Below, piece by piece: positions 34,212 through 45,159 of a stretch of 64,000 nt of DNA; the stretch's first letter is position 1; every line of letters begins with the position of its first letter. Source of the stretch: Humulus lupulus. Taxonomy: Eukaryota; Streptophyta; Magnoliopsida; Rosales; Cannabaceae. Location of the stretch: contig NC_084802.1 of the NCBI RefSeq assembly GCF_963169125.1, forward strand, positions 110,674,903 to 110,738,902, given 5' to 3'. The notes below the pieces were generated by a model that was not told where the DNA came from, did no database searches, and saw only the letters and a program-made list of their open reading frames with translations. The translations under genes were made by a program, and so were the position numbers.

Positions 34212-34625
34212 GGGCCAAGGTTAAGGGTTCTTGAAGACAAGCTGAGCATGTACACTTGTCACTAAAGATAGCTTCACTCAAGGTATGCTAACTATTTATG
34301 TGGTTATGTGCTTAACTGCTTCAATAGAATGTAAATGCTTTACCTGCATATTGTACTAGGGAGCATGAGAATCTGATAGAGCCTAGCTCTTGACTATTAA
34401 TATGATTACATGATTACCTGCTCTGTGATTATATATATAAATGTGATATTTGCATTCTGGAGTTGGAGCATGGTGTGAATGTTGGAAGAGCGGGGGTTAT
34501 GAATTGATGAACAAATGCTATGGGCATGTTTTTAGCACTGCAGTGGTTTATGGTTGTAGTGTGGTAAGATTGTTACTATGGGGGAGGCTTCTGAATATGC
34601 TTATCATGTATAATGGGTCAAGTTA

Positions 34626-35730
34626 TTGACTGCAGATCATCCATCAGGTATGTATCCAAGGCACATAATGAGACCTGGTGGTGGTTATATCGGGGCTGGG
34701 GATTACAACCATGGTTTGAGTTATACACCTGCTCCTCAGAATTTCCAGCAGGTGTTTACAGGTGTACAATTAAGATTGCAGAGGCAAGAGGAAGAGATTA
34801 GGCGTATAAAATAGTAGCAGAATCTGTCATGGAACACCTCTTCCTTTGCTATGCCAGGAGTGGCACCAGTATTCGCTCACCCTAGGGCTGAGAACAGATG
34901 GGAATTTCTCTATGGAAGATCCCAGGAATATTACTTTCCAGTCTTTGAGGGAGGCCTAGATCCATTCTGAGCTAAGCAATGGATGGGCATGATCAGTTCG
35001 ATTCTCGTCAGAATGGGGGTGGTAGGTCATGATAGGGTGATCTACGCTACATTTGTATTGCGGGATGATGCCCAGACATGGTGGGAAGTAGTATCCCAGA
35101 CACGAGATACAGTTGTGATGGACTGGAAAGAATTTAGACAGTTGTTCAATGAATGATATTACTGTGATGCTGTCAAGATTGCTAAAATGAATGAGTTTCT
35201 AAACCTCGTTCAGGGAAATGCAATAGTAACCGAGTATATTAACATATTCGATGGGTTGGCCAAGTTTGCTTTTGATATGGTACCCATAGATGTAGCTCGG
35301 AGGGAAAGGTTTATCAAGGGATTGAATCCCAGAGTAGCTCAGAGCATCAGAGTCGCCCCAATGCATGAAATCTCTACCTATGTTCAGGTGGTAGGGAAGG
35401 CTCTTACTGTTGAGAGCATAAGAAATTAGACTGAAAAGGAGACTGCAGGAGAGCACGGAGCTTAGACAGTGATACCTCCATTTATTGGATTGAGCAAGAA
35501 CAAGGAGTGGAAAGTCTACCCAGAATGCACTTGCTGTAAGATGCGTCATCTAGGAGAATGTCGAGCAAGGGTATGTTTCTTTTGTTGAATGGTTGGGCAC
35601 CGTAAGAAGAATAGCCCAAGGCGAAGGAAGAATGAGCAAAAGGGGGTGGACCGCTCAACTCCAGCTCGAGTGTTCGCTCCGATGCATTCAGAGACTGAGA
35701 CTGGGGCTGGTTCCTCAATGGTGGCAGGTC
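34626..35730 (+). pseudogene. E5 gag remnant
   Basis: The frame from about 34626 reads HPSGMYPRHIMRPGGGY...LRLQRQEEEIRRIK-stop. Later comes a capsid-type stretch at 35187-35429: NEFLNLVQGNAIVTEYINIF, RRERFIKGLNPRVAQSIRV, STYVQVVGKALTVES. Then the knuckle region CTCCKMRHLGECRARVCFFC-stop-MVGHRKKNSP, in which the last Cys is lost (NSP for NCP-like). Similarity to E1 gag (RRERFIQGL) confirms the assignment. Multiple stops; not translatable. Confidence 0.85.
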
Positions 35731-35929
35731 AGCTTTCTAGTTTTGATTTTTGTATTGTACTGACTAGTTTTGGTGCCATGTTGTTCTTTGCTTGTTGCAT
35801 TTAGAGAAGCATAGACTTATTATACAGATCGAATGGTTATGTTATGATGAGAATGTAATATTCTATTGGTAATCTTAAGAGACAAGTTGGATTATTGTGG
35901 AAAGGACTCATCAATTGTTTAGATAAAGT

Positions 35930-38140
35930 TACTTATGACTAACCTCCGTATAATCCTGGATATGGATTGGTTAGCCAAGTGTGGGACAATGATAGCTTGC
36001 AAGGAAAGGATAGTAACTCTTGGGTTTGAGAGTGGGAAACCCTTGTAGTGTTGGCACTGTGCATGGATTTTATATGCTGATGACATCTGTATTTAGAGCT
36101 AGAGATCTATGGTAGGAGGATGCATAGAACTCCTAGCTAGTGTGGTGGATACCACTTAGGTTGTGCCAGTGGGATTAGGACAGAGTGGATTAGTCTGTAA
36201 GTTTTTGGATATGTCTGCAAGGGATTTGTCAGGATTACATTTACGCAAAGAGATAAATGGTGATTATATTCTTGCCAGAGAAGGAATCAGATCTAGGGTA
36301 CTGTATTGAACGGCTTCAGCAGACCTATAAGAACTAAAGGCTCAGTTATTGAGTAAAATGGTATTCTCTAAGGTGGATCTTTGATCTGGCTAAGTACTAG
36401 CAGAAGGTCAGGGAGAAGGATATGTAGAAGACCATTTTTATATTAGATATGGGCATTGGGAGTGCTAAGTTATGTTCTGATGGATTAGATGAACAGAGTG
36501 TTCAAGGATTATCTTAATTCGATTTGTGATCGTCTTGATCAATGGTATTATGGTATACTCTCAGTTGGAGATTTGCCAAGGTCAAGGAACACCTCAGAGG
36601 GCAGGAGTTTCCTTAGACGGGCAGGATAATACATGTGCTTTGGGAAAGAGTTCTGAGTCTTCTTACAGATCAGAACCAGTTAGTAGGTTGTTATGACACC
36701 TCAATGACAGGGAAAGGTGATTGCCTATGCATCATGTTAGTTAAAGGATATGGCTAGAACTAGAGTAGAGTTTCTGGTGCGCTAGGTGGCTAGCTGTATA
36801 CTTGAGTTTACTCTTTTAGAGAGGATCAAAAGGGAAAATAGTTAAGCGAACCCACAGATGGGAAGAATTGAGGGGAATGTTTAAACTAGATTTGCTAAGA
36901 ATTATGCAGTGTTAGGTATGTGTTTATTGTGGTATAAGAATCAGACTTGGGATCTGATGGACACTAGGATTAAATGAGGGATTCTGGATGAATCTCATAG
37001 TACTCTCTTATTCTCTTCATCCAGGGATCATGAAGATGTACCAGAATATGGAAGCTTTATAGTGGTGGCCTGGGATGGAGAGGGACATAATGGAATACAT
37101 GACAAAGTTCTTAATTTGTTAGCAGGTCAAGACAGAGTATCAAAAACCAGTAAGACTATTGTAGCCTTTGAGTATTCCATAGTAGAAATAAGGAAACATC
37201 GAGATAGGTTTTGTAGTGGAGCTGCCCAGGATAATAGGCCAGCGTGATTTGGTTTGGGTCATTATGGACTAGTATTTAAAGTGAGTTCACTTCTATCAGT
37301 GAGGACAAGTAACACAGCTGATCATTATTCGGATCATTGTGTGAGAAAGGTAGTACGCCTTCATAGAATTCATGGTCTATCTTATCAAATGAGGACTCTG
37401 TTTTTACTTCCATGTTTTGGGAAAGGTTGTAGAAGGCGATGGGTATACAGTTGGAGTTTAGTACAATTTATTATCCTCAAACTGATGGTAAATCAAAGAG
37501 AGAGTTACCTAGTTATTGGAATGGCACTTTATGTGATGTTGTATGGTAGAGAATGTATATCGCCCATTCATTGGAATGAGATGGGTGAGATGTTATATTT
37601 GGGATCCTGAGGTAGCTCAGGGGATCATTGAGGTTATTGAAAAGGTTAGAGCTTGGATACCCACTTCTCAGAGTTAATGGAAAAGTTATGTTGATTTGAA
37701 ATGCAAGAACATGGAGTTCCAAGTGGAAGACTGTATCTTCTTTAAAGTATCACCATGGAAAGAGGTGAGGAAATAAGGGCAGGTTGAGCTCTAGATTAGT
37801 AAGGACCATTTGAATCCTAGATAGGATCAGTCAGGTTGCCTTTGTGTTGACCTCAGTTTTGGCACTGTCAGCTATATACAATGTATTTTATATTTCCATG
37901 TTGAGGAAACATGTGTTAGATGAGACTCATGTGTTGAGTTAAGAGAATATGAAGATTGAGGCTAAGTTATCCTATGAAGAATAGCCAGTTCAGATTTTAA
38001 CAGAAAGAACAAGGTTCTGAGAAGCAAAGTTATACCTTTAGTTAACATATGATTTAGAAACATTGAGGTCGAGGGAGCGACCTGGGAATTGGAATCAGTT
38101 ATGCGGAATTTATATTCCGGGTTGTTCAGATAAAATTTCG
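35930..38140 (+). pseudogene. E5 pol remnant
   Basis: Pieces only. A protease strand LDMDWLAKCG lies near 35958. RT is reduced to fragments around 36350-36530 ([13 protein letters not shown]). Integrase pieces include MKMYQNMEAL near 37033, LYGRECISPIHWNEMGEML at 37545-37605 and a GPFES word near 37805. Final codons before the polypurine tract resemble the chromodomain end only weakly. The interior is about 1.1 kb shorter than in E1, and most of the loss falls in RT and RNase H. No open frame exceeds 118 residues. Confidence 0.8.
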
Positions 38141-38156
38141 AGGACGAAATTTCTGT

Positions 38157-38170
38157 AAGGAGGGGATAGT
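38157..38170 (+). promoter_or_regulatory. E5 polypurine tract
   Basis: AAGGAGGGGATAGT directly before the 3' LTR, preceded by GAGGACGAAATTTCTG. It is the same motif as in E1 on the opposite strand. Confidence 0.93.
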
Positions 38171-40821
38171 TGTAATGGCCCAAATTTCATATAAGGCTTA
38201 GGGCCTTGATTAGGAGGTCGGCAGGGCCATAATTGATTTATTATGCAATTAAATGATTATATGCATGTTTAGGTGTATTAAATATGCATGTGCACCCATT
38301 TTTTATTAATTGGGTGATTTTCATATTTTGGTCATTTCGGGTATATTTGGCATATATGTGGCATGTGTGCGGTGCTTTATTATTTTTTTTGTTATGCTAG
38401 GGTTACTCAGCATGAGACGATCCTAGGAGGTAAGCTAATGGGAAAGTCACAACGGGATTTATAATTGATTCGGAGTGAGTCAAGGGGTATTTAGCACATT
38501 ACCAGGATATTCGGTAATGGGAAAAAATATTGATGAAAAATTGGGAGTTAGTAAGATCAGGGGGAAATTCTGGGAGTTTTACTATTTTACCCCCGGGGGC
38601 ATTTTTGGGACCCCGAGCATTGGGATATGCTTGAGGCTACTTAAGCTTGAAGTAACCTATTAGAAACATAAAAGAACGTTCAGAACGTTCTCTCTTCCTC
38701 TCGTTCTGTTTTCAACACCCGATCACATTTTTGAAGGAAACTTGATTTCGAAGACTCGGATTTTAGCGAGGATCAAGGCATAACGATTCTAGGGAAGATT
38801 AGAAGCTTATTAGCCAGAGGATTTAGTTGGGAAAAGACTTAATCGGAGGTAATTCAAGTTTTAAGTTCTTAATTTTTAAAGTTTTTAAGCTTGGATTGGA
38901 TTTTGTGTTTTGATGAGATTTTGGATGAATTGAAGCTTGGGTTTTATTGGTTTCGGGAGATTAGGATATTTGGGAACTTTACTTTTGAGATTTGGATAGG
39001 TTGGGGTCGGATTTGGAGCTTTGAAGCTCGAAGAACACAAAGTTAGAACCTAGAAATTTGGTTTGGGCGCGGTAGCGCTAGGTGCCCTATTTGGGGGAGT
39101 TGGGTCTGCTTGAAGCGCTGTTGCGCCCAAAGGTAGCGCTACACATCCATCAAAAATTGTTTTTCGGTACTTTTTGGGGTTTTTACTTGAGCGCTTGGGG
39201 GATGATTCCACCACCCTGTTTTGTGGAATTGGAGGTCCCGAGAATGCAGGATTGGTCCCAGGATTGGGTTTTAGTACTTGAACTCATTGAAACACCGTTT
39301 ATGGTTGTGACAAGGTTATCGCTAGGAGCTTGGAAAAAGGATCGTGCTTGTGGCTCGTTTATTGGTAACCTGTGCTTGGACCAAAGGTAAGAAAACTCAC
39401 CCAGTATATGATGCATGTAATGCATGAGATACATGAGATTAGGGCATGGCATGAATGTTGAATATGAGATTGATCAGAGCTTGAGTCTCTGTAAATGTGC
39501 ATGATCATAATTATGCTAGTGAATGTTGAGTAAGCATGTTGAATGCCCTGTATTTTGATATTTGACATATGATATATGTCTGGTTGCATTGCTTACTTGT
39601 GAGTGGAACTGATTCCGTAGTCAGAATCGGCAATGGTGTTAGTATTGACTGTGAAGCTGTGACTCATTAGTCAAGTTCGACAGTAGTACTGAGAACTGGT
39701 TGTATGGAATTGACCTATGAGACAAGAGCGGCATAAGCATAATGAATGCAGAGTCGAGAATATTAGATCTAATCAACATAAGCATTGAATGAATCATCAG
39801 GAGCACTAATGCTTGACCGACCTCAAGTTTGATGAAAACTAAAAGTGCTTGTCTAGTCTAAAGGCTAGTTACTTAGAGCCAGGGCCAAAAGGCTCAGGTG
39901 ACTGCAATGTCATACGACTATGGGTGTTGAGCCCAAGTTCGTTACTCACTCATCAGTCACTTATCTGATTGGGGTGCGGAGCCCAAAGTACGACTCTCTA
40001 GTCACTCATCTGATTAGGGTTACAAGCCCCAACATGATTACCAGAATCTCATAGTGATAATCACTCATCTGATTTGGGCTACAATCCCCAGCATGATTAC
40101 CAGAATCTCAAAGTGTTAATCACTCATCTTAGTTGGGCTACAAGCCCCAGTATGATTATCAAAATCATAAAGTGTTACTCACTCATCTGATTAGGGTGCA
40201 GAGCCCAAGTGTGTGACTTAATTGTCACTTATTTGAGTCACTTAATTTAGATGGACACATTAGCCATCTATTCTCATTATGACTTGAAAGTCATCTATAC
40301 AAAGGGCAAGGCCTACTATCATTATTTGGACTTATTTGCATGCATGAATAGGGTTATTATTGCTAGGCATTCCTATTATGATTTAGTAACATGTTATTAC
40401 TGTTCATGAGCATATTGAGTTTTCTTCCTGAGCTTCGGCTCATGGGTGCTATGTGGTGCAGGTAAAGGCAAAGGAAAGCTAGACCATCCTTGAGTTGGAG
40501 AGCATAGGTGATGATGTGTACATATACGGCTGCTCTACCGCCACGACCGAGGGTTTGAAGAGGAACTAGGGTTAAACTCTATGTTGTCGCATAGGTCGGC
40601 TGGTTGTAAATATTATATTGTAATTAACCTTTAAATTATTTTTTTGGGATCCCAATGTATACAGTTAACATTTTAGTGAAACGTTGTTTCTTAACCAAAA
40701 TTTTTAACCCTAAACTTTTAATCATACCTAGTTATACGATTATGGCAAAATGACGCGATTAGCGAGTTTAGCACTATTTAAAATGCACACCATAACGGTG
40801 CCTGGGTAGTAAGGCGTTACA
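38171..40821 (+). repeat. E5 3' LTR (2651 bp)
   Basis: TGTAATGGCCC ... GGCGTTACA, collinear with 31471-34196. It retains about 37 bp near 40735-40773 that the 5' LTR lacks. Confidence 0.94.
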
Positions 40822-40826
40822 TTGGC
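40822..40826. repeat. Target-site duplication of E5, right copy (TTGGC)
   Basis: Partner of 31466-31470 with one C to T change. Confidence 0.8.
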
Positions 40827-40899
40827 TGACCTGTCGGAGAGTCCGAAGCTGGACAAGAATTGTGCCCAGCAGATTGATTTGGAGCAACTCGATTTCAGG

Positions 40900-43079
40900 C
40901 ATACTGGGCTAAGGGTCCAGCCCGAATGAATCTCAATCTCATCCTTCAGTTGTCGACAATCATCGGTATTATGACTGATGTCATTGTGGTATCGGAAAAA
41001 CTTTGAGGGATCTCTCTTCGCTCTCTGATGCTTTAATGGCTCAGGTTTCTTCCACGGAAGGTGATTAGAGTTTTCCACGAAGATATGTACCCAAGTATCT
41101 GTTAGGTTAGTGTAGGTGGCACTAACGAGCTTGAATTTTTCCCCAGACTTGTTCTTCTTTGTGTCGTTTTGGTCGCCCTCACCATTCCCTTTCCTCTTAT
41201 TGTTTCCCTCTTGGTTATTCTGGGAAACAGGTTGAGTCGAAGCTGGAACACATGTCACTGGTCCAACAGGTTTTATAGGGGCCTGGCTGGTTCCTGCGAC
41301 AACAGATCGTGCCTCTTCTAAGTTTATCCACTCCTGAGCTCGGGCCAAGAACTCATCTACACTTTTAACCCCTTTTCGTTGGGGCTCCAGCCATAGATCG
41401 CCTCCCACCAGAATTCATGTTCTCATCCCCATGAACTTGGAGCTATCATCGGTGTCTCTAGCTCATGCTGCAACATTGGCAAATCTACTCAGATATGCTT
41501 TCAATGTCTCATCAGGTTATTGTGTTATGTTGGCCAATGAGTCAGCCTCTACGTGAGTTTCCGTTGAAGCACAGAATGCTTTCTTGAACTCAGAAGAAAG
41601 CTTCTTCCAAGAGCATATCAAATGTATTTTGTACTTTTTGAACCACTCTCTGGCAGGTCCGATCAGAGTCTTGGGGAACAGAATACACCTTTGGTTGAAC
41701 CCGACATTGTGGGCCATCATCAACGTATTGAACATCCCAATGTGGTCGAATGGATCTATGTTTCCATCAAATGTTGGCATGTTCACCATCCTGAAGGCAA
41801 TAGGATACACAGCTACTACGATGTTCGAGGTGAAAGGTTCGAGCTCCTCATCGGAGTCACAATCATCAATCATTTTTCAAGATAAGAGCTTGTTCATAGG
41901 TTCCTCCATCAAGGCCAGTCGCTCGAGGGTTGGGTCTTTCATCTTTAGGTTAGCTGGGAGCTGTTCACCAGATCCCATCCAATTGTACGCATTTGATAGA
42001 TTTTTGTCCATCCAAGTTTGAGCTTGGTTAGGTGGGACATTCCTAATGACGCGTACGATAAACGGACCTCCCTCGTGTCGAGTATAACTTATATCATCAT
42101 TGCGAGTTGGATACCTCCTATGTGAATTCAGATGATCACGCAGGTCAAGATCTGGATTGAACCGTGGACTTTACGCTGAAATAAGGTGATTCCTTAGGTT
42201 GCTCTCAGACCTACATCCACGCTGGCTCCCCGTCTAGTTACTTCCATTTGTAAAACTTACAGCCCACGACTGAGATTGAGGACTAGGATTATCAGCACGT
42301 GCCCGTGGGGTGTAAGTGTCTACTGACGGGGGAGAATTTCTCCTACTATTTCCGCTAGCTGGAGTGTCTCTTTGTGGGCGCAGTGGTGTAGCCAGCAATG
42401 GCGGATGTCTTATTGGTGAGACTATCATCGTTCCATCAAGACAAACTAAATAAACTCGCCTCGATTCTACCCCAATGTCCCGAGTTCTTTGTGCCTTGGG
42501 TTCTGATCGCAGCGCAGGAAGATTCTCTGGGGCGTTTTGTCTCCGTGAACTTGTCCCAGCTTGCCTTGGTGGCTTGTTATGGGCATTCCTGTGAATCTGT
42601 GCAGAAGGCACGGAGCTGGGGGTCGCAGTTCTGACCGACTGACTTACATTTGGATGATGGTTCTTGTGATGACTAGTGGGCTGAGCACTTCGATGATTTC
42701 GCTCTAAAGGAATAGAGCTCGAAGTGGCGGCCCTGACAGAACGACTAGATTTGGAACGGTTATTCCTGTGGGACTTATGGGACCCACTTTTCCTCTTTCC
42801 GACATTAGCGTCAGTTGTAAGAGTGGGTATCCTTGCCAGGACCTCCTTGATATGTCTGTTTTCTCTAGCAAGATGTCTCCTTAGTTGGGCATTCTCCATC
42901 TCGATGGCTGTTAAATATCCTGGATTAGGATTTTGTGGGAGTGACGTTGAACTTCCACATTCATCTTGGCCCAATGGTTGCTTCCAGGATGTTGCTGAAC
43001 ATCTAGACCCTATTTCAGTAGGAAAAGTTGTATGATGTACCTCTTGCCCACCAGGCTGTTCCATTTTGTTGTCATGCAT
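40900..43079 (-). pseudogene. E2 gag
   Basis: Starts at Met 43079 (MHDNKMEQPGGQEVHH), 55 bp from the primer site. The N-terminal 280 residues are open and rich in Ser, Arg, His and Asn (SGSHKSHRNNRSKSSRSVR), with a short coiled coil (ENAQLRRHLARENRHIKEVL). The capsid region at 41873-41517 has FDGNIDPFDHIGMFNTLM and AREWFKKYKIHLICSWKKLS. The nucleocapsid at about 41010-40930 reads KFFRYHNDISHNTDDCRQLK. The first Cys of the knuckle is replaced by Phe. Stops occur at 42234, about 42170, 41517 and near 41410. E3 has a closely similar gag, which supports the reading frame. E5 cuts the element just downstream of the knuckle. Confidence 0.88.
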
Positions 43080-43133
43080 TGATCAAGTAACCACCATGAT
43101 GAACGTCAAATGAAACTTGTAAAGCACTAATTT

Positions 43134-43152
43134 CCTCTCAACGAAAGCACCA
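43134..43152 (-). promoter_or_regulatory. E2 primer-binding site
   Basis: Minus strand TGGTGCTTTCGTTGAGAGG, three bases inside the 5' LTR. Close to the site of the gag-only copy (TGGTGCTTTCATTGAGAG). Confidence 0.75.
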
Positions 43153-43155
43153 AAC

Positions 43156-43909
43156 TGTTGACGTGGTTTTTTCTCCAACAATAGATTTAGAAATCTAATA
43201 ATAGTATTAGTGCTTATTTGCAAACCGTAATGAACTTATAAGAACCCTTTCGTACACACACAATTTTACGTGGTTCATTGGTTAAAATCCACCTAGTCCA
43301 CGAGACAATATTTTTGCTCTTCTCTCACAATTTCTGCAGAGTTTCAGTAATATAAAAAGGTTGTCTCTTTTCGTGTTCACTATCCCTGATATTTATAGTG
43401 GAATTTCTTGGACAGGTTTGGGTAACTGTGGGCATAAATATGGTATATATTTAATACAGATAATTCTCATTTACATTGGGATATGATTGCATAACAAAAT
43501 ATACTCCTGTTATCTCGGATAATAAATGATAAATGTGCAATACAGCCTGGGTATTAATGAGCATATAAAGAGCCTCCAAGTCTCTCGGGATCCTTCAATA
43601 TGCGTCTTGACCAGGTTTCCACGGGCTGAATATCTTCATCAAGCTGGTGATCGAAGAATATTTGAATATTCGTTTCCGATTAACTTCAGAGCGCCCTAAA
43701 AGGGACCTAGCCACTATATGTCTTGAAATGGTCCGTCATCTTAAAAGACGCCCTGATAATCACCTGAATGTCGTACTGCCAAGTCCTAAGTCAAGCTGCT
43801 CACATCATTTTTAACTAGACATTCTACTTGTCTGCTTTTCCATATATTCTTCCGTCAACTCTATCCTTAGCTGAGTAATTAAACTCGTGCTAATTTTTAG
43901 GGTACAATA
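43156..43909 (-). repeat. E2 5' LTR (754 bp)
   Basis: TGTTGACGTGG on the left; GGGTACAATA on the right, where the partner ends ACAACA. Collinear with 22072-22822. Confidence 0.92.
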
Positions 43910-43992
43910 TAAAAAAATAAATAATTAATTTCATTTTTAACATAATTACATACTTTTCATAACAATTTTCTTCCAAATATGCCCTTACACAA

Positions 43993-44950
43993 TGTTATAC
44001 CCAATTTTGGTATCAAGACGGGGCAGCCCACGTAGCAGATGACATGTCAAAATAAATATGATGTCTTGGCAAGGATCAACATCATTCCTCATAAAGTTGT
44101 GGCCCTCGCTGTTTGCTAAACACATAGGCAAAAATGGGGCTCATCAATCACCAATGGCATGTGCACCTCGCCATTAGCAAGAGCATCTCACCAATTGAAT
44201 TGATGTCACTAATGAGACCTGGTCGCTAGTTGGAGGTCGCCACTAACAAGAGCATCTTGTTGATAGGGAAACACTTATGTCGATTCGAGGCTCATCAATC
44301 GATAAGGAACATTGCCAGTCGCCAATCGCCAAGGGACGTCGCCGATTGCCAATCGCCAAGAGACATTGCTAGTCATCAAAACAATAGTCTTCACCAATGA
44401 AATTAGAGTTGGATAAAGATGGAGTCCGTTGGCGGGCAACTATATGCCCACCTCGCCATTGGCAAGTGCCCATCGCCAATGGGAGAGAGCTCACCTATGT
44501 GGGTAACTTCATGCTTTTGTACTTGCCAAGGGGACCCAAAACTCATTCTTGGGCATCACCACTCGAGGGGAAGATTCACTAGCCTCCAAGGAACTTGCCA
44601 GCCTCGCAGGTACCTTGCCTACCACATGCCATCGCCAGTCCCGAGGTCGCTACCTAGCATTCACTTGCAAGATTCAGAATCAGACAAACTTAAGTTGATG
44701 CCACGTTGGATTACCATTTCTAGGGCAAATAATTGCCTGTAACAACACCGTGCCTTATGGGAATTGGCTTGATCGGGAAACGGTGGACTACCTTCGGCGC
44801 CACCCAATTCCTCCACTACGAAAACCCATTTGTAAACTTTAAAAGAGGTTCATAATTTGTTGCTTTGAGGGAGAGAATTTTACTCTTTTGTAATCCCAAC
44901 CACCTCAAGAACAGAGTGTAATATCCAATTGATATTATTGCATTGCATTT
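43993..44950 (+). repeat. Relic LTR related to element X
   Basis: Starts TGTTATACCCAATTTTGG and shares GATGACATGTCAA, CTTGGCAAGG and a CAACCACCTCAAGAACA block with the X LTR at 10327-11295. The end is not clear. It is rich in TCGCCA words (44100-44640). No partner LTR, primer site or polypurine tract nearby. The open frames at 44397-44742 lie inside it and show no domain. Confidence 0.5.
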
Positions 44951-45159
44951 TTTTATTTATTTGTTTAAGGCAAAATTAGAATAATACTTGTTGGATGATA
45001 TTTTTTTTTCTAATTGTAGAGATGCTTGAGTTATTTCTTCTTGATTTGTTTTGTTTTTTTTTCCTCTTGTGTTATAGTTATAAGGCAGAAAATATTAGGG
45101 GAATTGTCAAGAGATATGTCATTTTTGTAGGATCTGAAATCTTTCTATCAAGATACATG

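Larger units (their letters stand above)
31471..40821 (+). mobile_element. E5: decayed chromovirus (Tekay-like), plus, nested in E2
   Basis: LTRs at 31471-34196 and 38171-40821, about 2.7 kb each. It has a primer site TGGTATCAGAGC and a polypurine tract AAGGAGGGGATAGT. Its interior is 3974 bp against 5048 bp in E1, so about 1.1 kb of pol is lost. Recognisable gag, protease and integrase pieces are riddled with stops. It interrupts E2 between the gag knuckle and protease. Compared with E1 it belongs to the same broad lineage, but the LTR sequence is of a different family (related to the solo LTR at 45160). Confidence 0.93.
22072..43909 (-). mobile_element. E2: complete Tat-lineage retrotransposon, minus, split by E5
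   Basis: LTRs at 22072-22822 and 43156-43909. Without E5 (31471-40821) and its duplication the length is about 12.5 kb, close to the 12.0 kb of E3. Minus-strand order: 5' LTR, primer site, gag, protease, RT, RNase H, second RNase H, integrase, then a 4.5 kb 3' region with an antisense gene, polypurine tract and 3' LTR. The flanks TAAAT (22067-22071) and TAAAA (43910-43914) look like a target duplication with one change. The outer end of the 5' LTR has decayed from CA to TA. All coding parts are broken. Confidence 0.92.

Noticed and set aside
35589..35804. 71-codon open frame with a hydrophobic C-terminus in E5
   Set aside because: It overlaps the gag knuckle and gag-pol linker remnant in the expected gag frame; not a separate membrane protein.
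22072..43909. Endogenous caulimovirus-type (pararetroviral) sequence
   Set aside because: Domain order with gag knuckle, two RNases H, integrase, LTRs, primer site and target duplication fits Tat Ty3/gypsy elements; no movement-protein region.
44397..44742. Overlapping open frames of 61 and 107 codons
   Set aside because: They lie in a TCGCCA-rich relic LTR, overlap each other in different frames and have no recognisable domain.
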